Assembly: GCA_012934845.2 (NCBI GenBank)
Contig: WNNJ02002688.1
Coordinates: forward strand, 62,001 to 126,000
Direction: 5' to 3'
Origin: Pomphorhynchus laevis
Lineage: Eukaryota; Acanthocephala; Palaeacanthocephala; Echinorhynchida; Pomphorhynchidae
Length of the DNA stretch: 64,000 nt
The notes beneath the pieces are model-generated. The model saw only the letters and a list, made by a program, of their open reading frames with translations. It had not been told where the DNA came from and ran no database searches. Positions 8,519 to 19,018 of this stretch are shown piece by piece; position 1 is the first letter of the stretch; the number at the start of each line of letters is the position of its first letter. The position numbers and the translations under genes were made by a program.

Positions 8519-9280
8519 AGTTTAAAACAATCAAATTTAAAACTATAAAGATGTATCCTTCAAAGAATTCTGTAAGAACGCAAGCAATGACAGCAAGTAA
8601 AATTCTTGCTGAATAAAATTAGGATGATCCGGAAAGCACATGGTTAGTTTTAAGAGACATGGCCTACCACGTTAGCTAATTCTCGGAGATATCTATTTAA
8701 TATATCACAAGGCAGCCGAAACGACTGATGGTAGTTCACCCTACTGATGGGTGCTGCCGGCTACCATCAGCTCGTCTAGGAATGATAAGCAAGTCTGCTC
8801 TGCATGTAATCGAACTCCTATTTTTGGCATCATCTACGATTATGAAACTGAAGCTTATTAACTCCCGGAGCACAGTTTAAAACAATCGGATTTTAATCCA
8901 TAAAAATGTATCCTTCAAAGGATCATGTGAGAAAGCAAGCAACGACAGCAAGTAAAATTACTGCTGTATAAAATTAGGATGATCCGGTAAGCAAATGGTT
9001 AGTTTAAAGATGTAATGCACATGCTACCACGTAAGCAAATTCTCGGAAATGCCTTCTTAATATATCACAAGGCAGCCGAAAGATTGATGGTAGTTCACCC
9101 TACTGATGAGTGCTGCCGGCTACCATCAGCTCGTCTAGATGTGATAAGAAAGTCTGCTATACTTGTAATCGAACTCCGGTTTTTGGCAACATTTACAATT
9201 ATAAAACTGAAGCTTATTATCTCCCGGAGCACAGTTTAACACACTCGGATTTTAAACTATAAAAATGTTTCATATATAAT
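8488..9280 (+). repeat. 355-359 bp tandem repeat with internal hairpins
   Basis: Two full units and the start of a third. The word CTGAAGCTTATTA begins at 8493, 8848 and 9207, giving periods of 355 and 359. Each full unit holds GGCAGCCGAAA(C) and a large inverted repeat (CTGATGGTAG 8725-8734 with CTACCATCAG 8761-8770 in unit 1) enclosing a CACCC/GGGTG hairpin (8737-8741, 8749-8753). CCGAAAC and CTGATG(G/A) lie 21 nt apart, as in the PLE 3' end at 36006-36040. There is no coding potential. It could be a PLE-derived non-autonomous element or a small satellite. Confidence 0.75.
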
Positions 9281-9282
9281 TT

Positions 9283-9610
9283 ATTATAATTTGTTAATTT
9301 ATTATACATATATAATTTGTTGTTTAAACCTGCCCTGGGATACCAAATGGTGTACTCGTAAATAAATCACTATGTTTTTCTCATGAAGAGGCATAAACCC
9401 CACGCAGCATCCTATACATCCTCATCATACCAAGAAATAGAGAACAGTTATGCTATCAGGATTCGGCTCCTATTCGTTGACTCAACATGGCAGTGGGGTC
9501 AAATACATGATAAAGACGTATTTCCTCTGATGAAATTTGATTATCAAGTATACTATTCTAACACAAAGCATATCGTTTTTTAAAACAATTTCCGCTTAAT
9601 AGTTTAAATT
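9283..9610 (-). mobile_element. PLE terminal remnant
   Basis: On the minus strand it resembles the 3' region of the PLE at 35900-36050: a CAAATACAT..TA.GACGTATTTCCTCTGA block, a GCAGTGGGGTC block and a GTTATGCTATCAGGATTCGG block occur in the same order as in the copy at 47215-47345. The coding part is missing. Confidence 0.6.
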
Positions 9611-10006
9611 AATTTTAAATAATATTTTGTTGGTTTAATAAAAATATAAATTTATTAAAATATAAATTTGAAAAAAAATATTATTACAAGCAAGCATTGA
9701 CTATAAGGTAGTTTAGCTCGATCACAAGAAAACATCATTATATCTTGGACAAGATTAAACTATATTGCTAACAGCTACTACTTACAATTAAACACACAGA
9801 ACAATCAGTATCGATAAAGTGATTATATTAATTACAAAGACAGCCTCGATTACTCGATTCAAAGAACCATTCAAAGATATAAACTTAAACGCACACTACT
9901 TATACAAGCTCTAATACACATAACTACTTACAAGCAAGCCCAACGAACATAAGCTTAAACACAATTATTCGATTACAACGAGCGAAACGAGTTGACACAA
10001 CAGTCG
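9611..10006 (+). other. AT-rich DNA and probable 5' leader of LINE B1
   Basis: No coding content. From about 9650 it is probably the leader of B1. The word TTACAAGCAAGC occurs at about 9685 and again at about 9928, and two similar AAACTTAAACGCACA/AAGCTTAAACACA segments follow. Confidence 0.4.
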
Positions 10007-11502
10007 ATGGCAAGGACAAAGAAGACAGAAACGAAAAAATGCTTAGCAAGTCAGCAGATTAACGTTACTCACAATCAGACTGTACCAAAATTAGCAAACC
10101 CCTCCTCTGGGTATGAGCAACGCGAGGTCTCTTGCAGCAGATCTGGATGCGACATATGGACAACTGTCAACGTTTCATCTTTACTGTCTAGGGATTTTGA
10201 AATCTCTACTGTCTAGGGATTTTGTTTGTGGGTTCTGTGCCTCCGAATTGCTCTTCTTGTTGTTAAAGGGCCATTGTGACGAGCAAGTATCAATAAATGC
10301 TTTGGAGAGGAACGCAGATTCAAGCAGTCACAGCGATGGGGAAGATTATAGTATTGACGAACCAGAAAGGAGTTCAGAAGCGTTCAGGCAGTCAAGCAGC
10401 TCGTCGTCAGGAATTATTGTTTCGGCCACTCCAAAATCATCTGAGATAGGAACCAATAATGCTATTCATGTACTCAATCATTCTCTCACGCAGCAGTCGA
10501 AGTTAGAAATGAACGATCGTTCAATCATACCCTTCAATAACAATTCAACTCAATGCTTCGTTAGGGATGCATTGCATGAGACTAATGTGATGGATTACTC
10601 CTTCAAACAATTTCCTGTTTTAGATTCTATTGTTCATCCCCATATATTAGACTCGAGCAGCGCCGGTCTTGATGTAGATGACAAATGTTCCGCCCTCAAG
10701 TATGCGAATGTTGATTTGTCAACTCATGTTAACACTTCCTCGGGCAGTGATTGTTCTCATAATTGTCCTCTTGGTAGTGATTGTAGTGGGCGTCCTTGTG
10801 CTTACCGCAGCTACTGCATCCCCGCTGCAGTTTATTTGTTGCTCCTATAGTAGCCCCGCTAATTGAGAGCGTTAAGGATCTTGCAAAGGCTAGTCAGATT
10901 ATCGTTAGGCCTATTGATAATCTACGACAAATAGTTAGCCTTCCGAATAATAAACAACATGCAGTGATTCCTCCAAATCATCGACGGTCATCAATTACCC
11001 CTGAGACTCATTTTTCATTAGTTCCGCCTGCTAGCTCTAAACAATTTAGCTCTAGACAATTTAACTTCAGAAGAGAGTTAAACGTTATCGTGAGCGGTGT
11101 TGAAGAATCTCTCAGTAACAATCCCCAAAGTAGACTGGATGACGATATTGTGCATCATCGCGCGGTGTTTTCTAAGATTTTTCTCCAGAGCGATGTGGAT
11201 GTTGCGAAGTGTCTTAAAGTTCGAAGAGTTTTTCGTCTAGGCAAGAAACTTTCAGATAGACCTAGACTTTTAAAAGTTGTTCTAGACTCAAAAGATCATG
11301 TTGACTTCATACTCAAGCATGCATTTAGATTATCGCGCTCTGATTTTCATATACTCCGTGATTTATCTCCTGCAGATCGTTTGAGAAGACACGAGGCTTT
11401 CAACGAGCTGCATCGACGGCTGGAAAGTGGTGAGGGCAACCTATGTGTCCGGAATTTTCGGAGTGGTCAAGTGGCGTTTGACTGTCCGGTGGCATCCCTT
11501 AC
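10007..11502 (+). pseudogene. B1 ORF1 (CR1-like zinc-finger protein), frameshifted
   Basis: Starts at ATG 10007 with a basic N-terminus and the finger C43-x4-C48-x2-W51. A 25-bp tandem duplication (TACTGTCTAGGGATTTTG at 10182 and 10207) shifts the frame just before the second Cys pair (VCGFC). A second shift lies near 10840-10870. The C-terminal module is readable: RPRLLKVVLDS, ILRDLSPADR and GEGNLCVRNF. The NF codons here read G AAT TTT (11452-11458), not the A AAT TTT seen in relatives. Closest in layout to E1 ORF1. Confidence 0.75.
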
Positions 11503-11594
11503 TTCTGTAGAGTCAGACCTCTTTAGTAGTGATGGTTCGTGTGTAGGAAAACTAGTAGACTTCGATAGTGTCACCGAGCGTGTCACATTTTCCC

Positions 11595-11893
11595 ATTATA
11601 CGAACATTTTTGTCGGTTATTCAAATGTTCGTAGTCTCCTGGCTCAGTTCTCGGAAATTAAATTCATAGTTGCTTCGTAACGTTTTGATATATTTTGTAT
11701 AACCGAAACATGGCTACATTCTAACATTTCGGATGACTGTGTTGCCATCTCTAACTATTTTCTAATACGTTCGGATCGCTCGTGTGGTAAACGTTGAGGT
11801 GAGGTAGTTGCCTATGTGCGAAATAGTCTCCAGGTATCGAATATCTCGGCTTTTCGCGACGATATTGGTTATTCCTTTGAAGGTCTTAAAAAA
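11595..11893 (+). pseudogene. B1 ORF2 nuclease N-terminus, cut by A1
   Basis: Encodes the start of an EEP domain (VGYSNVRSLLAQFSE, FDIFCITETWLHSNISDD, then a degraded GGG region) with at least two internal stops. It breaks at about 11888, where LINE-A1 begins. The continuation of the same domain resumes after A1 at 16093. Confidence 0.75.
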
Positions 11894-11949
11894 ATTTGGT
11901 TTCTAATAAACATACAATCAATCCAGCAAATTTAACATTTTTAACGCAC

Positions 11950-12128
11950 AAGGACAACCATCGACGCACTACGACAACCATCTACGACAACCATCGACGA
12001 CAACCATCGACGACAACCATCTACGACAACCATCTACGACAACCATCTACGACAACCATCGACGACAACCATCGACGACAACAATCGACGACAACCATCG
12101 ACGACAACAATCGACGGCAACCATCGTT
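11950..12128 (+). repeat. 13-bp minisatellite in the A1 5' leader
   Basis: About thirteen copies of GACAACCATC(G/T)AC directly before the ORF1 ATG at 12130. The array stays in frame with ORF1 and is stop-free, so translation could start upstream. A2 has a shorter degenerate array of the same kind at about 17455-17560. Confidence 0.85.
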
Positions 12129-12129
12129 T

Positions 12130-13155
12130 ATGGGTGGACGTAAGAAAACAACTAAGACCGACACCAACTATGGACAACTGCAAGTACAGTGCTCGATACA
12201 CGACTGCAGCGTCTGGACAACAATCACCTGCGACGAGAATAAGGCTAAAGAAGACTTCGTATGTGGTTTTTGTGCCAACAAACTAATATACAACCTTTCC
12301 AATAAGCACATATCAACATCCAACACGTCAACTCAAACTACCCCCGTCGTTTCTAATGTCCTTTCTCCACCCACCGACCCTGCCACCATATACACTTCCC
12401 ATTCCATGTCATCTTCACTCCCCGACACCCCACGTCCCGTCCTTCCTGTCTCGTTTCTCAATAACTTGCATCCATCAATCAAAATCACCTCCACCAACCT
12501 CCACTATCCTTCCACTCATAACCTTTCCTCACATCGCTTGCCACCCTCTTTATTATCATTATCCTCTATGTCTCCCGTCGTCAAACCAAATCCCACCAAA
12601 TCATCAACTGCCAGCTCTTCTATCGTGATCTCACCTACTCACGTCAGTCGTCCTCCTTTACGGAAGCGCTTTGCTTCTCGCGATCGTTGCGTCATTGTTA
12701 CTAATATCACGCCTTCTAACTCCTTATCTCCACAAGCACGTCTGGACCACGATGTTTCCGCCTTCAGATCCATCCTCTCGTCTATTGTTCCTGCGGATAA
12801 ACCATCCTTTTTCAAGGACATTTCTCCTGTCGCATTCATCCGTCTAAACAAATCTTCTCAATCTAATCCTTCCCAGCCCCCTCTCCTAAAAATTGTTTTC
12901 AAGCATCGCTCTCACGCGTCTTCTGTCCTCTCTCAACGATTCAAACTCATGTCATCTTCAACCACTCGAATTTTCCCCGATCGCGCCCCTTCCGAAATCG
13001 CTCAAATCTCTTCAGCCCGCATCGAAAAACGCCGTCGCGAGGAAAACGGCGAAACATCACTCGCCATCCGAAACATAGACGGAAATTTTCAAGTTGTCCA
13101 CACCCGTCCAAAAATTCGATGGCGCTCCATCTCTCCTATGTGTCTTCTCCACTAG
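12130..13155 (+). CDS. A1 ORF1: zinc-finger ORF1 protein
   Basis: 341 aa from the ATG right after the minisatellite. C21-x4-C26-x2-W29 ... C45-x2-C48 is the four-Cys finger. A Ser/Pro/Thr-rich linker carries one copy of the NNLHPSIKI segment. The C-terminal module has SRDRCVIVTNI, LDHDVSAFRSIL, LLKIVFKHRSHAS and GETSLAIRN. It probably binds LINE RNA. The candidate slippery heptamer A AAT TTT is at 13083-13089 (codons 13084-13089), and ORF2 starts at 13119 in the -1 frame, overlapping by 37 bp. Confidence 0.85.
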   Translation: MGGRKKTTKTDTNYGQLQVQCSIHDCSVWTTITCDENKAKEDFVCGFCANKLIYNLSNKHISTSNTSTQTTPVVSNVLSPPTDPATIYTSHSMSSSLPDTPRPVLPVSFLNNLHPSIKITSTNLHYPSTHNLSSHRLPPSLLSLSSMSPVVKPNPTKSSTASSSIVISPTHVSRPPLRKRFASRDRCVIVTNITPSNSLSPQARLDHDVSAFRSILSSIVPADKPSFFKDISPVAFIRLNKSSQSNPSQPPLLKIVFKHRSHASSVLSQRFKLMSSSTTRIFPDRAPSEIAQISSARIEKRRREENGETSLAIRNIDGNFQVVHTRPKIRWRSISPMCLLH

Positions 13156-16013
13156 ACTCTTTCGCCACAGCACACGGTTTCCGCCTCGGTCTCCTCAACA
13201 CTAGATCTATTCTCAATAAATCCGATCTTATCCTCAACCTATTCACCAAGCAATCCATCGATCTCTTCTGCCTCACCGAATCCTGGCACTCAGATTCCGA
13301 CGACCTTTCCATTCGCCGTCTGCTCTCTGCCGGTTGCTCCCTAGTCGAATCCGCCCGCCCCCTCAGCTCATGCCCTTCTAAATCCTCTAATCATGGCGGC
13401 ATCGTCGCATTCGCGCGTCACCCAGCGTCTCTTCGCAAAATCAATCCCCCTTTCAGTCCTTGCTCTTTTGAATTGCTCACTTGTCGTTATTCTAACCAGA
13501 TCACTCTAGATCTCGCCATTGTATACCGTCCTGGTTCATCAGCTCTTACAGCCTTATTTTTTACCGAACTCGCTGACCTCCTTTCTCATTGTTCTTTGTC
13601 CTCAATCCCTTCACTCGTTCTAGGCGACTTCAATATCCGCCTAGACCGCCCCTCTTCCACGGATTCCATCCGGTTCATCAACATTCTATCCAACTACAAT
13701 TACAAACTAATCTCCACTGCCCCACACATATACTTAGTGGGGCACTCGACATCATCGCTGACCCCGATCATTTTGATGCCTACACCTCACTGTCCATCTC
13801 TGATCCTGGTCTATCCGATCACTTTCTTATCACCCTTGATCTCGCTCGCAACCACACCCCTCCTCACACACCTACAATCCTACGTCGCCCTTGGAGAAAT
13901 CTTGACCTCCCCTTCTCCGCTCTGCCTTACTCAAATCGTCTCTATCATTACCCACAATAACATATTCATCTCCTCACGATCTCGCCTTTCTTTTCGACTC
14001 TGAACTCACATCCACTCTCGATATTCTCTTGCCCTTCAAGTCTCACCCACACCGTCGCTTGCACCGTGCCCCATAGTTTGACATCCAATGCCTACTCTCA
14101 AAGCGTCGACTCCGCCATGCTTTTCGAGTCTATCACCGCTCTCTCAGACGTGATTTCCGCTCGATCACTCCGTCTTTCCGTGATTCCTATCTTGCTCTTC
14201 GCCGATCTCATCTCCACCTACTACGTACTAAATGCAACTCCTTCTGGAGGCATAAAATCATCACTTCATTCAACTCTAAGACTCTCTAGCATACTTTTAA
14301 CTCAATCCTGGCTCGTTCCTCTACGCCTTGCAACATCAATGCTAATGATTATTCGTCATTTCTCCAGACTAAAGTATCCACGCTGCTCTCTCACACCCCG
14401 GTCTCCATCCTATCCCACTCTGCCCAGTCTACTCTCATCCTTCCGGAACTCTTTCATCTTCTCCCTGTATCACCTACAGAAGTATCATCTGTCCTCATGT
14501 CCTTGCCCAACAAAACCTCACCTGCCGATCCCCTGCCTACCCACATATTAAAATCTATATGCTCATCGATATCCCCATTTCTCACAACCTTGTTTAACTC
14601 GTCCATCCGCAGTCGTATCTTCCCTTCACACTGGAAATCCGCAATCGTTCGTCCCCTCCTTAAGAAACAATCGCTCGACCCCTCCCTTCCTTCTAGCTAT
14701 CGCCCCATTTCACTACTCCCTACTCTTTCAAAGCTCTTAGAACGCCTCATCTTAATACAAATCAACGCTTATCTCTCCTCATCCAATCTGTACCCTCCTT
14801 TCCAATCCGCTTTCCGCTCTAATCACTCGACAGAAATCGCATGCATAAAAGTGTACAACGACTTACTCATTTCTCGAGACAAGGCTCTATATAGTGTTCT
14901 CATCTCCCTCGACCTCTCCTCCGCATTCGACATTGTCGACCACTCCGTCCTCCTTTCTCGCCTTCGTTATGATTACGGATTTTCTTCCTCCTCCGTAGCT
15001 TGGTTCACCTCATATCTATCCGACCGTTCCTTTCGCGTCTGTTCTAATTCATCATCATCCCCTCCCATCCCTATTTTTTGCGGGGTTCCACAAGGTTCAG
15101 TCCTAGGTCCCCTGCTTTTCTCTCTTTTGCTTGGCGATCTCTCTCCATTTATCAAACCTTACTCCTTTAACGTCATGCAATACGCCGATGACATTCTAAT
15201 CTATGCTCATGCACCCGCACATCGCATACACGATATCGGCATTTCTGCCTCCAACTGTCTCTCTTCTATCTATAAGCGTCTCTCCAATCTCCATCTCGTT
15301 CTAAACGCCGAAAAGTTCAAAATAATGTGGATTCTTCCACGTAAATCAAGCATATCTCCTCCCATTGTATCTTTTGCCTCATCGATCATCCCTATAGTCC
15401 ACAATCTCACTTTCTTAGGCTTCCATTTCGATGATCACCTTTCCCTTAAACCATTCGTCCGTGACAAGGTCCGCTCGTCTAACTTAATTCTTCGTGACAT
15501 CCGCCGTATCCGCCCACTTATCGACTTCCGTTCTTGCATGTCTCTTCTTTCATCGCTTCTTTTCCCTAAAATCGATTACTGCCTTAGCCTTTTGGTCAAT
15601 TCTCCAAAATCCATCATCCTACCCCTACAACGAATAATCAACCTTGGCGTTCGAGTGTTCTATCGTCTCCGTTGCTTTGACCACATATCCACATATCTTG
15701 CCAACTCTACTGGCCCACATTCCACATCCGCATCAAACTCTGCCTTCTTCTCGTTACTTTTCATCTCATCGCTGTCGGCTCCCCATCGTTCATCAACCTT
15801 CCTTTCTTAGACGATACTCGCCCCACCTCGCTATCGCTTCGTTCCTGTCATACCCTCTTACTCCACGTTCCTAATTACTCCAACAACTACGGTCTCCGAT
15901 CCTTCCTCGTCGCCGCCTCACTCGCCTGGAATCAACTCCCTCTCGACGTCCGCCGCGCTCCCTACTCTATCACATTCAAACACCTCCTCCGTGCACACCT
16001 TCTCAACAGCTGA
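13119..16013 (+). pseudogene. A1 ORF2: endonuclease-reverse transcriptase, frameshifted
   Basis: Starts at ATG 13119. EEP domain: LLNTRSILNKSD, LTESWHSDSDD and LVLGDFNIRLD are in the first frame, which shifts near 13735. The linker (about 13740-14490) is split among frames. From 14497 to about 15700 the RT is continuous: SYRPISLLP, motif A VLISLDLSSAFDIVDH, motif B CGVPQGSVLGPLLF and catalytic QYADDILIY. It ends with SLAWNQLPLDVRRAP. At least three frameshifts are present, so it is not functional as it stands. Confidence 0.8.
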
Positions 16014-16092
16014 TTTACAGTCTTGTTTTGTTGTGGTCATGTAAGCGTGCGCCTGCACGCATTTGCCACGTTAAAATAAATCCTTTTTTTAC

Positions 16093-16265
16093 ACTGTGAA
16101 ATGGTTTACGATCCCGATTCTGCGTCCTTTACCGTTCTCCGTCCTATGAATTAAGATTTGACTCTCTTAAATCACATTTGCTGAGTTTATCTTCGTATCC
16201 TCTTATTTTGCTCCTGGGTGACTTCAATATCTCCCAAATAGACTGGAAAAATAGTAATTTACGAC
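16093..16265 (+). pseudogene. B1 ORF2 nuclease, continuation after A1
   Basis: Resumes the EEP domain interrupted at 11893 (YRSPSYELRFDSL and LLLGDFNISQIDWKN in equivalent frames), matching B2 around 22140-22310. It is cut at about 16265 by the minus-strand LINE-C fragment. Confidence 0.75.
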
Positions 16266-17214
16266 CAATTCCTATATCTTACGAATTTTTGCTTCTTGGA
16301 TCTCAATGCCTCTTAAAGCTCCTTATCAAACCAAGGATTTGTGCGTGCACGGGCGGTTGCTACCTTACGAGGTGAGAAACGTAGAAGGAACGATATCATT
16401 AGAGTTTCAAATTGTTGCCAAGATTATTCAACTCCAAAAATCAATGGATCATACCAATTTGTACCGAGAAGGGATTGACGTACTAAACTGTAATTGGTTT
16501 TGAAACATTGTACTGACATACATGAAGACTCAGGTTGTGACAATATATTAGAGGGGTTTGTATTAAAGCGAATAACAGAATGATCAGAGCTGCCTAAGGG
16601 ATCCAAATATGTTATACCAGTGATCAAATATTTATCGGAAGTAAGACAAATATCAAGCAAAGATTGATGGTCTCCAGAGGAACGAGTAAACATTGAGACA
16701 TGTTGCATTAGATTAAGAAAATTGATAGTATCAAGGAATGCTGATAAATAATTATTGTTATCTAATCATATGTGGTTAGTCCAGTCTATAGAAGGCATAT
16801 TTAGATCACCCACTACTAACACATTACGACGGGATCCAAACTTTAATAATGTATCAACTATGGAACAAACATCCATTCTTGGACTACGATATATAAGACC
16901 AATAGTAACTAACACATGATCGGACAGTAATATATCGCCTCATAGTGTTTCTGTGCCACCTTCAGACTTGGCACTTAAAGTTATAAACGCTACACTATTA
17001 TGTAAATATAAAATTACCCCACCTCCTCTCTTTCCGGTCCTATCGACACGATAAGAAGAATAATTAGCTATTTCAATCTCGTGATCAGATATATCGGAGT
17101 TAAGCCAGCTTTCTGTTATCGCGATTAACAAGGGCTGGGAATATTGAATACGTTGCTTCAATTCATAAATTTTATTAAGAAAACTGCGTGCGTTAGTATA
17201 CAAGATAGCAAAAA
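16266..17214 (-). pseudogene. LINE-C fragment: CR1-like EEP nuclease and linker
   Basis: Read on the minus strand from 17214: YTNARSFLNKIYELKQRIQ, ITESWLNSDISD, TGKRGGGVILYL, YRSPRMD, VVGDLNMPSIDWTN, SLLDICLT, LGSSDHSV, and a linker with NPWFDKE near 16320. Several stops interrupt it. The RT and 3' end are missing, and the 5' side is cut by A2. It is nearest in motif wording to E2 and the fragment at 63180-63540. Confidence 0.7.
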
Positions 17215-17234
17215 AATTGGTTTCTAATAAACAT

Positions 17235-17421
17235 ACATTCCAGATTTCAGTTCAAGATTTCAGTTGCAGATTTCAGTTCCAGATTTCAATCCAGATTCCA
17301 GATTTCAGTTCCAGATTTCAGTTCCAGATTTCAGTTCCAGATTTCAGTTCCAGATTTCAGTTCCAGATTTCAGTTCCTGATTTCAGTTCCAGATTTCAGT
17401 TCCGCTTGCTTCGCTCGCGGA
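17235..17421 (+). repeat. 13-bp minisatellite and GC-rich hairpin in the A2 5' leader
   Basis: About twelve copies of TTCCAGATTTCAG, ending in a GC-rich imperfect hairpin (CCGCTTGCTTCGCTCGCGG, about 17402-17420). The same GC-rich word occurs next to the A3 array at 51100-51121 in reverse complement. The unit resembles the 20-bp A3 unit minus seven bases. Confidence 0.85.
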
Positions 17422-17454
17422 AAATATTGTCCACCAAGATTGTAAAACAATCAA

Positions 17455-17560
17455 ACTACAACCTTCGACAACAACCAACGACAACCTTCGACGACAACTA
17501 ACGACAACCATCGACAACCATCCGCTTGACAATTATCGACAACCATCGACGACATCCGCT
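17455..17560 (+). repeat. Degenerate CGACAACCA array in the A2 leader
   Basis: Irregular repeats of CGACAACCA/TTCGACGACAACTAA words, related to the A1 minisatellite. A2 thus holds both array types in tandem. Confidence 0.7.
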
Positions 17561-17638
17561 CGCTACTTACAACTAACGACTTGCAGACTAACGGAGTTTA
17601 AACATTCTTGATTATAACTATCTAATTAACATTTTATT

Positions 17639-19018
17639 ATGGCAAAGAGAAAGCTAACTAAAAATGTCGGCCAGCAACTCAAGTCCGTCAAGGAAGCTTA
17701 CATCGAAAAGCAAATTGGATGCGACAACAAGAACTGCAATGTTTGGACTCACGTTGCCATTCCTTTCACTGACGAGGACAACGTTTTAAATCGGAATTTC
17801 CTATGCGGCTTCTGTTGTGATGCCCTCGTAGGTAAGCTAATGAAGAATGACCACTCAAACTGTGGAGACGTTCTGAACGCTAACAAAACAGATTTGTGCT
17901 CAATAAATAAACTTGATGATATCTCTCAGTCGACTCAGACCGCTGTTATACATGGAACATCAAAAAACGACAACATATCTTCCAATCTATCGTCGTCAGC
18001 CGTTTGCTTCCTAACTCCTTCGTCATCTATGAAACCCGTTCTTGAAACTTCTCTCACACACACTCCTCCTTTAACTACGGATAAAACTTCCCTTAATCTT
18101 CATCTTCCTAACAATGCAAACAGTAAAGGCCTTCATCTCGTACCTCATTTTTCCTATTCATCCCCACATCTAAAAACATCTCATACTTCTTTCTTCTCTT
18201 CACGTACTCCTTACTCTACCTCTACCGTATCACTTCTCAATAATTTACATCCTTCTGTCAAAATTATCTCCAGTAACATCTCCGTTCAACCTATTCAACA
18301 ATCCACTTCTGTCACACATGCTCCAACCGTATCACCTATCAATAATTTACATCCTTCCGTCAAAATCATCTCCAGTAACATCTCCGATCAACCGATTCAA
18401 CACTCCACTCCTGTCACACATGCTTCAAACTATCTTAAATCTTCGCTTAGCACCCCTGTCATTCTTACGTTTATCTCCTCTTCTGCCTCTACTGCTACCA
18501 AGTCTTTCCGTCCAACACTACGTAATCGTTTTCCTTCGCGCGATCGATGCATTATCATATCTAATTTAAAGTTTTCCGAATCTACTTCTCCTCAATGTAG
18601 CCTCGATGATGATGTATCTGCTTTGAGGTCTATCCTAGCCACTATTCTTCCTGATAATAATTCATCCCTCTTCAATAATATCGCTCCTGTATCTTTGATC
18701 CGTTTAAACAAATCCACTAAATCTAATCATCTCAGTCCTCCACTCTTAAAAATCGTTTTCCGACATAGTTCACATGCCTCTTCTGTACTCTCCCAACGTT
18801 TTAAACTTCTTACCACTTCATCTACTTGCCGTATCTTTCCTGACCGCTCCCCTTCTGATATTGCCCAGCTCAATTTAGCTCGCATTGAAGAAACATCGAC
18901 GTGAAACAAACGGCGAGTCATCCTTATCTATACGTCAAATCAACGGAAATTTTCACGTTGTACACACAAGGCCAAAAATTCGATGGCGTCCCATCTCTCC
19001 CCCTTGTCTTCTTCGCTA
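17639..19018 (+). pseudogene. A2 ORF1: zinc-finger ORF1 protein with one late frameshift
   Basis: Starts at ATG 17639. C28-x4-C33-x2-W36 ... C56-x2-C59 finger. The linker holds two copies of a ~30-residue repeat with core NNLHPSVKIISSNIS. The C-terminal module has SRDRCIIISNL, LLKIVFRHSSHAS and DRSPSDIAQ. A one-base insertion near 18890 shifts the frame; beyond it the expected GESSLSIRQINGNFHVV is readable, with the A AAT TTT heptamer at 18947-18953. ORF2 begins at 18983. Confidence 0.8.

Larger units (their letters stand above)
11894..16092 (+). mobile_element. LINE-A copy A1, full length, inserted in B1
   Basis: Begins with TTGGTTTCTAATAAACATACA, shared with A2 at about 17215. It then has a 13-bp minisatellite, ORF1 (open), ORF2 (frameshifted) and the 3' hairpin (arms 16045-16050 and 16055-16060), with an AAATAAATCC tail and T-run. 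Flanks match LINE-B2 around 22134-22150 (GTCTT before, TTTACACTG after), so the empty site is known. No target duplication is evident. A1 is richer in C-ending codons than A2 and A3 and is a distinct subfamily. Confidence 0.85.

Noticed and set aside
8800-8850. tRNA-derived SINE in the 355-bp repeat (TCGAACTCC resembles a B box)
   Set aside because: No convincing A box at the correct distance on either strand, and no tRNA-like fold.
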